This document shows positions 1 through 8,548 of a stretch of DNA of 64,000 nucleotides, in pieces. The stretch lies in NCBI GenBank assembly GCA_026415315.1, contig JAOAHI010000001.1, forward strand, positions 1 to 64,000, given 5' to 3'. Below the pieces are notes generated by a model, which worked only from the letters and a program-made list of their open reading frames with translations, did not search any database and was not told the origin of the DNA. The position numbers and the translations under genes are program-made. The stretch comes from Methylohalobius sp. (GTDB lineage: Bacteria > Pseudomonadota > Gammaproteobacteria > Methylococcales > Methylothermaceae). How positions within the stretch are numbered: position 1 is the stretch's first letter; each line of letters starts with the position of its first letter.

Positions 1-293
1 CTGGGAACGTGCGCCAGCTGCAAAACCTGGTGGAACAATGCATCGCCCTCTCCAACTCTCCGCTGATCTCTTTGAGCCTAGTGCAAAAATCCTTAAGCAA
101 GGAGAGCGAAGGCGGTGCGTTGCTTCCTTTGCGCGAGGCCAAGCGCAGCTTCGAGCGCGAGTATCTAGTCCGCCTGTTACAGATCACCCGCGGCAATGTC
201 GCGCGTGCAGCCCAGCTCGCCCAGCGCAATCGGACCGAATTTTATCGCTTGCTAAGCCGCCATCGGCTCGATCCAAACTCATTTAAGTCCTAG
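1..293 (+). CDS. glrR: Sigma-54-dependent response regulator GlrR-like, C-terminal fragment
   Basis: The frame is open from the window edge and ends at TAG 291-293, so only about the last 97 residues are present. The first residues, GNVRQLQN, are the end of the AAA+ sigma-54 activator domain. A linker follows, then a Fis-type helix-turn-helix (about residues 50-90 of the visible part) that reads RGNVARAAQLAQRNRTEFYRL. The RNRTEFYxLLSRHxLDPxxFK ending closely matches GlrR (YfhA/QseF) of enterics, which responds to envelope stress with kinase GlrK. The call rests on this tail alone, so another NtrC-family member is possible. Its 3' end overlaps the convergent kinase gene by 15 bases. Confidence 0.75.
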   Translation, partial: GNVRQLQNLVEQCIALSNSPLISLSLVQKSLSKESEGGALLPLREAKRSFEREYLVRLLQITRGNVARAAQLAQRNRTEFYRLLSRHRLDPNSFKS

Positions 294-1829
294 CCGGGCT
301 TTAATTATTGCCAGTCTCTCCTCCAAAGGGGTTTCCCGGCTGGTGTCAAAAACCACGCACAGAGCTTGTTCCCAGGTATCCAGCGGGTCGTAGTGGGTAA
401 GCTGATGATCTAAGACCTCAAGGCTGGCTTCGGAAGGATCACGCCCATGCCTTAAGCGCTGTTGGACCCGCTCGCGCAGGATCTCTTCTTCGGCTTGGAA
501 TTCCAGAATAAGGAAGGGAAGCCTCAAATTCTCCGCTAACCTGTAAAACCTCTGGCGATGAGCACGCTTTAAGAATGTGGCATCGACGATCGCTGGAAAG
601 CCAGAAGTCAAAATGGCGCAAGCCTCTTCTTCCAGTTTCTGATAGGTGCGTTCGGTGAAATCCGGCCGATAAATGCCGCCGGCAATTGGGGCGTGGGTGC
701 GAGCGGTGGCTTCTAACCCCGCCAGGCGCTTGCGTTCCAGATCCGAGCGCAGGTGCAATGCTCCCAAGAAAGAGGCCAGCTGGCGGCTTAAGTATGACTT
801 GCCGCTGCCGGAGAAACCGTAGGTGATGCAAAGAAAAGGTTTGTGACCTTGGCTGAGGGCTTTGGCCAGCCTTAAGTAGCGCTGGAAGCCCTCCAGGTGG
901 GAGGTTTCTTGCGGATGCTGGCGACTCGTTAAATAGGCGATCTTGGCCCGCACCATAGCCCGGTAAACCAGGTAATAAGTGAGTAGGCGTACGCCGCTGT
1001 AATCGCCGGTTAGTCCCAGGTAGCTGTTTAAAAATCCAAACCCGAGGGGCCTAAGGCCATGCGCGCTGAGATCCATCACGGTAAAAGCGATTTCGCAGAT
1101 CGTGTCTATCCAGCGCAGCGTAGGATTGAATTCGATGCAATCGAAAGGCAAGACGCTGCCCTGCCATAGGACGATGTTGCCGAGGGGAAGGTCACCGTGG
1201 CACTCGCGGATAAAGCCTTGGTGTTTGCGCTCTGCTATATCCGCCTCCAGCGCACTGAATTGCTCCTCGCTCCAAGCTGCAAGCTCGGTCAGCAGGAAGA
1301 GGCTCTCTGGCTCTGAGCAGTCGATTTGGGCGAAGTTTTGTCGCACGCTTTCCTGGATTTGCTTCGGATCACCGTAGGGGTCCCGGGCTGTGGCCTGAGG
1401 GACGGACTGATGAAAGCGGGCGATTTTTTCAGCCAAGACCTCCAGGTGGGTCTCGGTCAACTCTCCACGTTCAGCCAGCGCGGCGAGCAGGTGGTGCCGG
1501 TTAAACTGCCGCATCTTGACTGCGTATTCCAAGATTTGGCCGCCACCGCCTATGCGCGGGGAGGAGGGGTCGCCGGTGATAGCCACCACCGCCAAGTAAA
1601 GCTGCGGTGCCAGGCGACGGTTGAGGCGTAGCTCCTCCCAGCAATAGAAATGGCGCTTGTCGAGAGTAGAAAAATCGAGAAAGCCTAAATTAACCGGTTT
1701 TTTGATTTTGTAGGCGTAAGGACCTGTGAGGATAATCCAGGAGATGTGGGTCTCTAGACAGCGGATGGAGGTAGTTGGATGATCGTAAACCGAAGGTTTG
1801 AGCAAAGACGAGATCAGAGGAGGCAGCAT
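279..1829 (-). CDS. Bifunctional aminoglycoside phosphotransferase-like / P-loop kinase protein
   Basis: This is a two-domain cytoplasmic protein of about 516 residues. The N-terminal half is an APH-type kinase fold with the catalytic loop HGDLPLGNIVLW near residue 211 and a downstream FDCIEFN (metal-binding Asp). The C-terminal half is a P-loop kinase of the zeta-toxin/gluconate kinase type, with GFSGSGKS near residues 338-345. The family (COG2187 fused to COG0645) is widespread in proteobacteria and its substrate is unknown; resistance to aminoglycosides should not be assumed. The ATG at 1829 overlaps the stop of rnd (TGATG), which implies translational coupling. A longer reading frame reaches 1931 but would run inside rnd. 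Confidence 0.8.
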   Translation of the reverse strand: MLPPLISSLLKPSVYDHPTTSIRCLETHISWIILTGPYAYKIKKPVNLGFLDFSTLDKRHFYCWEELRLNRRLAPQLYLAVVAITGDPSSPRIGGGGQILEYAVKMRQFNRHHLLAALAERGELTETHLEVLAEKIARFHQSVPQATARDPYGDPKQIQESVRQNFAQIDCSEPESLFLLTELAAWSEEQFSALEADIAERKHQGFIRECHGDLPLGNIVLWQGSVLPFDCIEFNPTLRWIDTICEIAFTVMDLSAHGLRPLGFGFLNSYLGLTGDYSGVRLLTYYLVYRAMVRAKIAYLTSRQHPQETSHLEGFQRYLRLAKALSQGHKPFLCITYGFSGSGKSYLSRQLASFLGALHLRSDLERKRLAGLEATARTHAPIAGGIYRPDFTERTYQKLEEEACAILTSGFPAIVDATFLKRAHRQRFYRLAENLRLPFLILEFQAEEEILRERVQQRLRHGRDPSEASLEVLDHQLTHYDPLDTWEQALCVVFDTSRETPLEERLAIIKARLGLK

Positions 1830-2959
1830 CAGCTCAGACACGGCCTTCCCTCTCGGATATGCAAGGACTTTTGGCCAGCTAAAAAGTCCAATAACGGCTG
1901 TCCGACCACCTCCCGGCGCCAGTCCTGGCAAAGCGTTGCAGCTTCTGGATGGATGAGAAATTCCGTCAGCTCTGCGCGTGAAGCCAATGCCTTCGGATTT
2001 AAGCCGTGTTTGGCTGCCTGCAGGTATACGATCGCCTCAAACAGCTTAAGCAACGCCGACTGTTCGGCGCTTGGTACCGTTTGCTGCCGAGAGGTATCGG
2101 CAACGGCTGGAGTTTGAGCGACCAAGCGACAAATGGTCTCTGCATGAAGGTTTAAAAGTTTTTTGTCTACCTTTTTGATCTGTGCCAACGCCTTAGGCGT
2201 TTGGGGTTTGAGTTTAGCAATCAGGCATAAGAGCTCGTCTTTTGCGACCCAACTGCGAGGGCAGTTGGACGCGGCGGCGGTTTGTTCTCGCCAGGCGGCC
2301 AGCCGTTTGAGAATGGCCAGCTCTTGGCCGCCAAGTTTGGATGCACCGGCGACTCGGCGCCAGGCTTCCTCAGGGGGATTAGCGTAGGTGACGGGATCGG
2401 TAAGGGGAGAGCAGAGCCTGTCTAGCCAGCTGAGCCGTCCGGCCTGTTTGAGGTGCCAGTGCAGCTCTAAGTATAAAGAGCCAAGGTAGCGCACGTCGTC
2501 TGCGGCGTAGCGGAGCTGTTCCGGGCGCAATGGGCGTTTGTGCCAATCGGTGCGGCTTTGGTCCTTAGCTAGGGATACCCCTAAAACCTCCTCCACTAAC
2601 CGGGCATAGCCTACCTGTTTGGGATAGCCCAGAAGAGCGGCGGCCAGTTGGGTGTCAAACACCGGTTCGGGCAGCTTCTTGTGCAGGTGGTAGAAGATCT
2701 CCAAATCTTGGCGGCCAGCATGGAAAATTTTGAGCTTGTCGGGCCGGTAGATAAGTTGCCACAATGGAGTTAAATCGGAGAGCAGCAAAGGATCCACACA
2801 GGCCAGTTCACTTTGGCCTGCGATTTGAAGCAGACAGAACTTGGGATAATAAGTCGATTCGCGCAGGAACTCGGTGTCTAACGCCAGCCATGGACTCTTG
2901 CTTAAGGATTGGCACAGATGTTCAAGCTCAGTTGGCGTAGAAACGTAGAAAGCAGCCAT
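1829..2959 (-). CDS. rnd: Ribonuclease D
   Basis: This is a 3'-5' exoribonuclease that trims tRNA and other stable RNA 3' ends, about 376 residues (E. coli Rnd has 375). The DEDDy catalytic motifs are visible: LALDTEFLRE (Exo I, near residue 25), HAGRQDLE (Exo II, near 85) and YAADDVRYL (Exo III, with Tyr). An HRDC domain follows (LAAWREQTAAA...PRSWVAKDELL). The ATG at 2959 is preferred; a TTG at 2971 adds only four residues. The gene is divergent from polA across a 58-base gap that should hold both promoters, and it overlaps the downstream kinase gene start by one base. Confidence 0.92.
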   Translation of the reverse strand: MAAFYVSTPTELEHLCQSLSKSPWLALDTEFLRESTYYPKFCLLQIAGQSELACVDPLLLSDLTPLWQLIYRPDKLKIFHAGRQDLEIFYHLHKKLPEPVFDTQLAAALLGYPKQVGYARLVEEVLGVSLAKDQSRTDWHKRPLRPEQLRYAADDVRYLGSLYLELHWHLKQAGRLSWLDRLCSPLTDPVTYANPPEEAWRRVAGASKLGGQELAILKRLAAWREQTAAASNCPRSWVAKDELLCLIAKLKPQTPKALAQIKKVDKKLLNLHAETICRLVAQTPAVADTSRQQTVPSAEQSALLKLFEAIVYLQAAKHGLNPKALASRAELTEFLIHPEAATLCQDWRREVVGQPLLDFLAGQKSLHIREGRPCLS

Positions 2960-3017
2960 GGATTGATTCAAAGTTAGAATAACCCCTCATTGCTCAAAGT
3001 TTATTAAGAATCCACCG

Positions 3018-5699
3018 ATGACACAAAATTCCCGAATGGTGGTATTGATAGATGGCTCCTCGTTCTTCTACCGCGCCTATCATGCTTTGCCCCCTTTGAA
3101 TAATTCCAAGGGCGAGCCCACCGGGGCGATCTACGGCGTGGCAAATATGCTGCGCAAGCTGCTTAAGAAATACGATACCCCTTATTTTGGCGTGGTGTTC
3201 GACGCCGCAGGCCCTACTTTTCGCAATCACCTGTTTAAGGCTTACAAAGCTCATCGCCCACCTATGCCAGAGGACCTCAAAGCGCAGTTGGGGCCTTTGC
3301 AAGAATTGATTGAAGCGCTTGGCATTCCGCAGATCAGCCAAGAAGGGGTGGAGGCCGACGACGTAATCGCCACTCTCGCCAAGAAGGCCAAAGCCCAAGG
3401 TTTCTTCGTGGTGGTGGCTAGCAGCGATAAGGATTTGGCGCAATTGGTAGACGAGCGTTTGATTTTGGATAACACGATGGCTGAAACCCTCTTGGATGTA
3501 AGAGGAGTCCAAGAAAAATTCGGAGTGCCGCCGGGCAGGATTGTCGATTACTTGGCGCTGGTGGGCGATTCCTCTGACAACATTTCTGGCATTCCTGGGG
3601 TCGGCCCGAAGACGGCCGCCAAATGGCTCAATCAGTACGGCAGCTTAGACGGAATCGTAACCCATGCCAGTGAGATTAAGGGCAAAGCGGGCGAGAGTTT
3701 ACGCGCCCATCTGCGAGAGCTCGACCTGGCAAGACAGTTAGCAACCATACACAACGATGTGGAGCTGGCTATCGGAATCGAGGACCTTAAAAGGCGGCCG
3801 CCCGATTATGCGAAGTTGGCCTGTTTGCTCAAGCGCTTGGAGTTTACCTCCTGGCTGCGCCAGCTCGATCTGCCTACGGCTCACAGCCAAGGCTCACGCT
3901 ATGAGGCGGTGCTTAGCCGGGCCGATCTGAACATATGGCTTGAGGCCCTGCGCCAAGCTGAGTTGTTCGCCTTCGATACCGAGACTACCGATTTAAATTA
4001 TCTCAACGCGCGCTTGGTGGGGGTATCGTTCGCAGTAGAGCCGGGAAAAGCTGCTTACGTTCCCTTGGCCCACGATTACCGAGGAGCACCGCCACAGTTG
4101 GCAGTGAACGAGGTGCTTGCAGAGCTGGGTCCACTTTTGGCGTCGGAAGAGGTACCCAAGCTGGGTCAAAACCTCAAATATGACGCCCACGTGCTTGCCA
4201 ATTATGGCATGGAACTTAAGGGGATTGCCCACGATACCATGCTCCAATCTTACGTTTTAAACAGCACCGCTACCCGCCACGACTTGGATTCTTTGGCCTT
4301 GACCTATCTTGGGATCAAGACCACTCGCTACGAGGAAGTAGCCGGCAAAGGCACAAAGCAGATTCCTTTCCAGAAAGTTAGCCTAGAGAGGGCAGCCGCG
4401 TATGCGGCTGAGGACGCCGATCTCACCCTGCGCCTGCATCGAGTTTTGTGGCCTAAGCTTGAGGCTGAACCTAAACTCAAAAAAGTGTACCAAGAGATCG
4501 AAATGCCGCTGGTTCCCGTGCTGATGCGCTTGGAGCGTAATGGAGTTAAGGTCGATAGAGAAGAACTTCACAGCTTGAGCGCCGAATTGGGCCAGCGCTT
4601 GGCCGCCATAGAGGAACAGGTCTATTGCCTGGCGGGAGAGGAGTTTAACCTGGCCTCGCCCAGACAGCTGCATCGGATTCTATTTGAGAAACTGAGCCTG
4701 CCGGTATTGAAAAAAACCCCCACCGGTCAACCGTCTACAGCTGAGGAAGTCCTCAGCCGGTTGGCGGAAGAGTTTGAACTGCCTCGTCTGCTTTTGGAGC
4801 ACCGTACCTTGAGCAAGCTCAAAACCACTTATGCCGATCGGCTGCCAGAACAAATCCACCCTCGCACCGGCCGGGTCCATACTTCTTATCATCAGGCAGT
4901 TACTGCCACCGGCAGGTTATCCTCTTCCGACCCTAACCTCCAGAATATCCCTATCCGCAGCGAGGAAGGGCGAAGAATTCGGCGGGCCTTTGTGGCTCCC
5001 CCGGGAGCTAAGCTGGTGGCCGCCGATTACTCTCAGATCGAGCTTAGGATTATGGCCCATTTGTCCCAAGATCCAAACTTAGTACGCGCTTTTGCCGCTG
5101 GAACCGATATTCACCGGGCCACGGCAGCCGAGCTTTTTAACCTTGCGCCGGAAGAGGTTACGCCAAATCAGCGCCGTGCTGCCAAAGCGATCAACTTCGG
5201 GCTGATTTATGGCATGTCTGCTTTTGGTTTAGCCAAACAACTGGGGGTGGAGCGCGAGCAGGCCCAGGCCTACATCGACCGTTATTTCGAGCGTTATCCT
5301 GGGGTGCGCGATTACATGGAACGGACCAAACAGACGGCTTACCGAGCAGGCTATGTCGAGACTTTATTCGGGCGTAGGTTATATCTGCCTGAGCTGAATG
5401 CCAAAGACCCCAGGCGTCAAAGCCAAGCCGAGCGCGCGGCGATCAACGCGCCCATGCAGGGAAGTGCGGCTGATATCATCAAGCGGGCGATGATTGCGGT
5501 GGATCATTGGATTCAAAGATCTCGGATCGAGGTAAAAATGATCCTACAGGTCCACGACGAATTGGTATTTGAAGTTGAGGAAGATTGTCTCGACCAGGCG
5601 ATTTTAGAGATCCAGACTCGTATGCAACAAGCCGCTGACTTAAGGGTGCCGCTGGTGGTAGAAGTCGGGGTGGGGGCGAACTGGGACGAGGCGCATTGA
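3018..5699 (+). CDS. polA: DNA polymerase I
   Basis: This replicative and repair polymerase fills gaps and removes RNA primers. At 893 residues it has full length. The 5'-3' exonuclease (FEN) domain covers about residues 1-290 and includes EGVEADDVIATLA and SSDKDLAQLV. The 3'-5' proofreading domain begins near residue 315 with the intact FDTETTDL, so proofreading is probably active. Polymerase motif A (AADYSQIELR) is near 669, motif B (RRAAKAINFGLIYG) near 719 and motif C (QVHDELVFEV) near 844. The TGA stop at 5697-5699 is followed directly by the candidate small RNA promoter, the same arrangement as polA-spf in E. coli. Confidence 0.98.
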   Translation: MTQNSRMVVLIDGSSFFYRAYHALPPLNNSKGEPTGAIYGVANMLRKLLKKYDTPYFGVVFDAAGPTFRNHLFKAYKAHRPPMPEDLKAQLGPLQELIEALGIPQISQEGVEADDVIATLAKKAKAQGFFVVVASSDKDLAQLVDERLILDNTMAETLLDVRGVQEKFGVPPGRIVDYLALVGDSSDNISGIPGVGPKTAAKWLNQYGSLDGIVTHASEIKGKAGESLRAHLRELDLARQLATIHNDVELAIGIEDLKRRPPDYAKLACLLKRLEFTSWLRQLDLPTAHSQGSRYEAVLSRADLNIWLEALRQAELFAFDTETTDLNYLNARLVGVSFAVEPGKAAYVPLAHDYRGAPPQLAVNEVLAELGPLLASEEVPKLGQNLKYDAHVLANYGMELKGIAHDTMLQSYVLNSTATRHDLDSLALTYLGIKTTRYEEVAGKGTKQIPFQKVSLERAAAYAAEDADLTLRLHRVLWPKLEAEPKLKKVYQEIEMPLVPVLMRLERNGVKVDREELHSLSAELGQRLAAIEEQVYCLAGEEFNLASPRQLHRILFEKLSLPVLKKTPTGQPSTAEEVLSRLAEEFELPRLLLEHRTLSKLKTTYADRLPEQIHPRTGRVHTSYHQAVTATGRLSSSDPNLQNIPIRSEEGRRIRRAFVAPPGAKLVAADYSQIELRIMAHLSQDPNLVRAFAAGTDIHRATAAELFNLAPEEVTPNQRRAAKAINFGLIYGMSAFGLAKQLGVEREQAQAYIDRYFERYPGVRDYMERTKQTAYRAGYVETLFGRRLYLPELNAKDPRRQSQAERAAINAPMQGSAADIIKRAMIAVDHWIQRSRIEVKMILQVHDELVFEVEEDCLDQAILEIQTRMQQAADLRVPLVVEVGVGANWDEAH

Positions 5700-5705
5700 G
5701 TTTAG

Positions 5706-5733
5706 GGAACTTTTGACCCATTTTGCCCTCTAA
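5706..5733 (+). promoter_or_regulatory. Sigma-E (RpoE/AlgU)-type promoter
   Basis: GGAACTT at 5706-5712 is followed after exactly 16 bases by TCTAA at 5729-5733. This matches the extracytoplasmic-function sigma-E consensus (GGAACTT, 15-17 bases, TCTRA) in every core position. It begins 7 bases after the polA stop and points away from engB, so no protein gene lies downstream on this strand before the terminator at 5827-5864. Transcription would start near 5738-5741. The match was found by eye. Confidence 0.75.
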
Positions 5734-5738
5734 CGGAA

Positions 5739-5864
5739 CAAGTGTCTGGAACGACGCCAAATCTACTCATTTCCTCCCTTATGAGTAGCGAGCGGCTCCG
5801 GTTCCCCCAAGCCGGAGCATCATTGGCCCCGAAGCCCTCCCCCTTTGGCTTCGGGGTTTTTTTT
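5739..5864 (+). ncRNA. Candidate trans-acting small RNA between polA and engB (Spot 42/ErsA position)
   Basis: The region from the predicted start (about 5739) to the end of the T-tract would give a transcript of about 126 nt. It holds three perfect hairpins in a row: 5763-5770 with 5781-5788 (8 bp, loop TTCCTCCCTT), 5795-5801 with 5812-5818 (7 bp), and the terminator stem 5827-5836 with 5847-5856 (10 bp) followed by eight T. In E. coli this gap holds Spot 42. In Pseudomonas aeruginosa it holds ErsA, which is about 130 nt long and AlgU-dependent. Position, promoter type, size and terminator all agree with an ErsA-like RNA. Sequence homology was not tested, and the exact 5' end is inferred. 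Confidence 0.72.
5827..5864 (+). terminator. Rho-independent terminator
   Basis: A perfect 10-bp stem (ccccgaagcc at 5827-5836, ggcttcgggg at 5847-5856) with a 10-base loop is followed by eight T at 5857-5864. The T-tract lies only on the plus-strand 3' side, so it terminates the small RNA (and any polA read-through), not engB. Confidence 0.93.
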
Positions 5865-5866
5865 GG

Positions 5867-6454
5867 CTAAACTTCAAGCCAGCGGTCAAGCATCGCATGG
5901 GCTTGTTCTATGCCGGTTTTTTTAGTGGCCGAGAACAGCTGGCAAGTTAAGGCATAAGGCTCAAGCATCTGTTGTACTTTAAGGAGAGTGTTTTGGGCTG
6001 AGCCGTAATTGAGCTTGTCGGCTTTGGTCAAAAGCACGTGCACAGGCCGCCGATAGTGCTTGCACCAATTTATCATATGAAGATCCATCACGGTCAAGGG
6101 ATGACGAATATCCATAATCAAGAATACCCCTGCAAGGCAGCGGCGTTGCCTGAAGTAACCCTCCAGCGTTGTGCGCCAACGCTGTTGAAGCGGGCCGGGC
6201 GCCTGGGCAAAGCCATAGCCAGGCAGGTCTACCAACCGGCGAGTTTCATCTACTTGAAAGAACACCAATGTCTGAGTGCGTCCTGGCGTTTTGCTGATGC
6301 GGGCGAGCGCTCTCTGGTTGGTAATGGCATTGATAGCGCTGGATTTGCCAGCGTTGGAGCGGCCAGCGAAGGCGACTTCCCACCCAGTATCGGGGATATC
6401 CTGGAATTTCAGGGTGCTGTGCAGAAAGTGGGTTTTGGAGTACTGCGGATTCAT
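5867..6454 (-). CDS. engB: Ribosome biogenesis GTP-binding protein EngB (YihA/YsxC)
   Basis: This is an essential small GTPase for 50S subunit assembly, 195 residues from the ATG at 6454. The G1 motif GRSNAGKS lies near residue 28, G3 DLPGYGFA near 72 and G4 LTKADKL near 138. The reading frame extends to 6745, but the extra 97 residues look non-coding and would overlap the cytochrome c4 gene; the family starts close to NPQY...FLHS. An ATG at 6466 would add four residues. It is divergent from the cytochrome c4 gene, with about 94 bases between the starts. Confidence 0.95.
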   Translation of the reverse strand: MNPQYSKTHFLHSTLKFQDIPDTGWEVAFAGRSNAGKSSAINAITNQRALARISKTPGRTQTLVFFQVDETRRLVDLPGYGFAQAPGPLQQRWRTTLEGYFRQRRCLAGVFLIMDIRHPLTVMDLHMINWCKHYRRPVHVLLTKADKLNYGSAQNTLLKVQQMLEPYALTCQLFSATKKTGIEQAHAMLDRWLEV

Positions 6455-6548
6455 GGTAAAAATCATAACAGTGGCGGTATTAAGACAACAAAATCGGTAC
6501 AATGATTTTCGCATTAGGTTGCGTTGAACTCTTTGAACAAGGAGTCGC

Positions 6549-7133
6549 ATGAAAACTATACTGACCGCTGTCGGCGTACTTGGGCTGATGTGGAGCGCAT
6601 CGCTTTTTGCCGCCCAATTGGGCACAGAAAAGACCGCGTTGTGCGTTGGCTGCCACGGTGAAGCCGGTAAAGGCGCAGCTCCGCTGTTTCCGAAACTGGC
6701 TGGACAAAACGTGAAGTACCTAAGCGCGCAACTGCGCTTATTCAAGAATCAGGCTCGCTCTGTTCCAGCCATGAACGCTATAGCTGCGCCCTTGAGCGAG
6801 GAGGATATACGAGCTATTGCGGCCTATTTTGCCGGGCAAAGACCGCTCGCCGAAGTCGAGAAGGCACCGCCTGAGGGGGAACGGATTTACCGCGTCGGGA
6901 TTGCGGCCAAAAATGTGCCAGCCTGCTCTGCATGTCATGGCCCACAGGGGCAGGGGAATGCCCCGGCTGGTTTTCCGCTGGTTAAAGGCCAATATGCTGC
7001 CTATACGGTCAAGGCACTGAGCGATTATGCTTCTGGTGTCCGCGGTGAGAACACGCCCATGCGTGCCATCGCTGCACGCTTAAGCGAAGAAGAGATGAAG
7101 CAGGTTGCGGCTTATATGGCTGCTTTAAAGTAG
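6549..7133 (+). CDS. Diheme cytochrome c4
   Basis: This is a periplasmic or membrane-attached diheme electron carrier that feeds terminal oxidases. A signal peptide (about 20 residues, ending near LFAAQ) is followed by two similar cytochrome c domains with heme motifs CVGCH (near residue 32) and CSACH (near 124). Each domain has a downstream Met ligand candidate (VPAMNAIAAPL; NTPMRAIAARL). Its 194 residues are typical of the family. The Shine-Dalgarno aaggag lies just upstream of the ATG. dsbA follows 12 bases after the stop, so the two probably share a transcript, as in Pseudomonas. Confidence 0.93.
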   Translation: MKTILTAVGVLGLMWSASLFAAQLGTEKTALCVGCHGEAGKGAAPLFPKLAGQNVKYLSAQLRLFKNQARSVPAMNAIAAPLSEEDIRAIAAYFAGQRPLAEVEKAPPEGERIYRVGIAAKNVPACSACHGPQGQGNAPAGFPLVKGQYAAYTVKALSDYASGVRGENTPMRAIAARLSEEEMKQVAAYMAALK

Positions 7134-7145
7134 GAGGAGTTGGCG

Positions 7146-7763
7146 ATGAAAGCGCGGCTGCTGTGGATTTTCTGGCTGCTATGGGGGGGGTGTTTAAATG
7201 CTTTGGCCCAAGGGTACCTAGAACTAAATCCACCTCGGCCTACCCAGGATCCCTCCAAAGTCGAGGTGGTTGAATTTTTCTGGTATGGCTGTCCCCACTG
7301 TTTCCGCTTTGACCCATACCTTGAAGAATGGGCTAAAAACCAACCTGCCGACGTGGTGCTCAGACGCCAGCCGGTGATCTTTGGTGCCAATTGGGCGCCG
7401 CAGGCGCGGGCGTATTTTACCGCCGAGGTTTTGGGCGTGGTGGACAAAATTCACAAAGATTTCTTCAATGCCATGCACCTTGACAAGAAGCCTATGGCGA
7501 GCGAAGAGGAGTTAACTGAATTCTTTGCAGCTCACGGCATAGATCGCAACGCGTTTAAAGAGGCTTTTCACTCGTTTGCAGTCGATATGAAAATGCGTCA
7601 AGCCGAGGCTATAGGAGCCGATTATGGCATCACGGGGGTACCAGCGCTCGTAGTCAACGGAAAATATGCGATTACCGGCCAGACAGCTAAGAGTTACGAG
7701 AAAATGATCGAGGCGCTCAAGACTTTAGTCGAACGCGAACGGAAGCGCCTGACTGCTCGCTAA
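7146..7763 (+). CDS. dsbA: Thiol:disulfide interchange protein DsbA
   Basis: This periplasmic oxidase introduces disulfide bonds into exported proteins. A signal peptide covers about the first 20 residues. The active site is YGCPHCF near residues 47-53 (CPHC as in E. coli DsbA) and the cis-proline loop is TGVPALVVNG. The ATG at 7146 has an ideal AGGAGG 8 bases upstream; a TTG at 7140 overlaps that site and is unlikely. It would serve the cytochromes and other exported proteins nearby. Confidence 0.95.
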   Translation: MKARLLWIFWLLWGGCLNALAQGYLELNPPRPTQDPSKVEVVEFFWYGCPHCFRFDPYLEEWAKNQPADVVLRRQPVIFGANWAPQARAYFTAEVLGVVDKIHKDFFNAMHLDKKPMASEEELTEFFAAHGIDRNAFKEAFHSFAVDMKMRQAEAIGADYGITGVPALVVNGKYAITGQTAKSYEKMIEALKTLVERERKRLTAR

Positions 7764-7786
7764 GCTTACGGGCAACGGGAGGGGGA

Positions 7787-8545
7787 ATGGGACGGGAGCT
7801 CAAGCTTGCCAGCTTTAACATCCAGACCGGCATTCGCACCCGCCACTCGTCCGATTATCTGCTCAAAAGTTGGCAGCACTTGTGGCCTTGCGATCGGCGC
7901 TTTGTCAATCTGGAGCGGATCGCTGAGTTTTTGCGTCCTTTCGACGTTGTCGGCCTGCAGGAGGTGGACGGCGGAGGAGCACGCAGCCACTACGTGGTTC
8001 AAACGGAATATTTGGCGCGGAGGGCAGGATTTCCCTATTGGCACAACCAGGTCAATCGGCGGATCGGTCGCCTGGCTTTGCACAGCAACGGTCTCTTAAG
8101 TCGCCTGGCCCCCGACTGCATCTATGAGACACCGCTACCCGGCTTGCCTGGCCGGGGAGCAATCTGGGTCCATTTCGGCCAAGGCGAGTCGGTTTTGCTC
8201 GTGTGCATCTTGCACTTGGCCTTAAGCCCTCGTGCACGGCGCTGCCAGCTGGACTTTGTTGCCGAGTATCTTGGCGGATACGATCATATCGTGGTGATGG
8301 GAGACCTAAATTGCGGGTCCAACGCGCCGGAGCTGAAAAGATTCTTGGCTCGTACCAGGCTGGTCGATCCAATTCCTAACGCGCGTACTTTTCCGAGTTG
8401 GCGCCCGCAGCGCAAGCTGGACCACATTCTGGTCAGTCCAAGCCTTAAGGTTAGCCGTATGCAAGTGTATGATTTTGTCTGTTCCGATCACCTGCCGATT
8501 GGGGTCGAAGTGGTTTTGCCAGAGGCTTTTGCGTTGGCAGCATAG
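7787..8545 (+). CDS. Endonuclease/exonuclease/phosphatase (EEP) family protein
   Basis: This is a 252-residue metal-dependent phosphoesterase of the DNase I / exonuclease III fold. Visible motifs are SFNIQTGI (start), VVGLQEVD (metal-binding Glu), VVMGDLNC (catalytic Asp and Asn), KLDHILVS and CSDHLPIGVEV (catalytic Asp-His). There is no signal peptide. Orthologues sit after dsbA in Pseudomonas and relatives; the substrate is not established. The gene has a strong purine-rich ribosome binding site, and the GGDEF gene starts 3 bases after its stop, so the two are co-transcribed. Confidence 0.85.
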   Translation: MGRELKLASFNIQTGIRTRHSSDYLLKSWQHLWPCDRRFVNLERIAEFLRPFDVVGLQEVDGGGARSHYVVQTEYLARRAGFPYWHNQVNRRIGRLALHSNGLLSRLAPDCIYETPLPGLPGRGAIWVHFGQGESVLLVCILHLALSPRARRCQLDFVAEYLGGYDHIVVMGDLNCGSNAPELKRFLARTRLVDPIPNARTFPSWRPQRKLDHILVSPSLKVSRMQVYDFVCSDHLPIGVEVVLPEAFALAA

Positions 8546-8548
8546 AGA

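Noticed and set aside
279-1829. Antibiotic resistance function for the APH-like gene
   Set aside because: The protein is the widespread APH-P-loop kinase fusion of housekeeping genomic context; there is no mobile element or resistance cassette nearby.
5700-5740. CRP-controlled promoter, as for E. coli Spot 42
   Set aside because: No TGTGA-N6-TCACA site is visible; the promoter elements match sigma-E instead.
5781-5870. A 29-codon reading frame inside the candidate small RNA (ATG 5781 to a TAA just after the terminator)
   Set aside because: It has no Shine-Dalgarno (the upstream bases are CU-rich), runs through the terminator stem and reads a Phe string from the T-tract.
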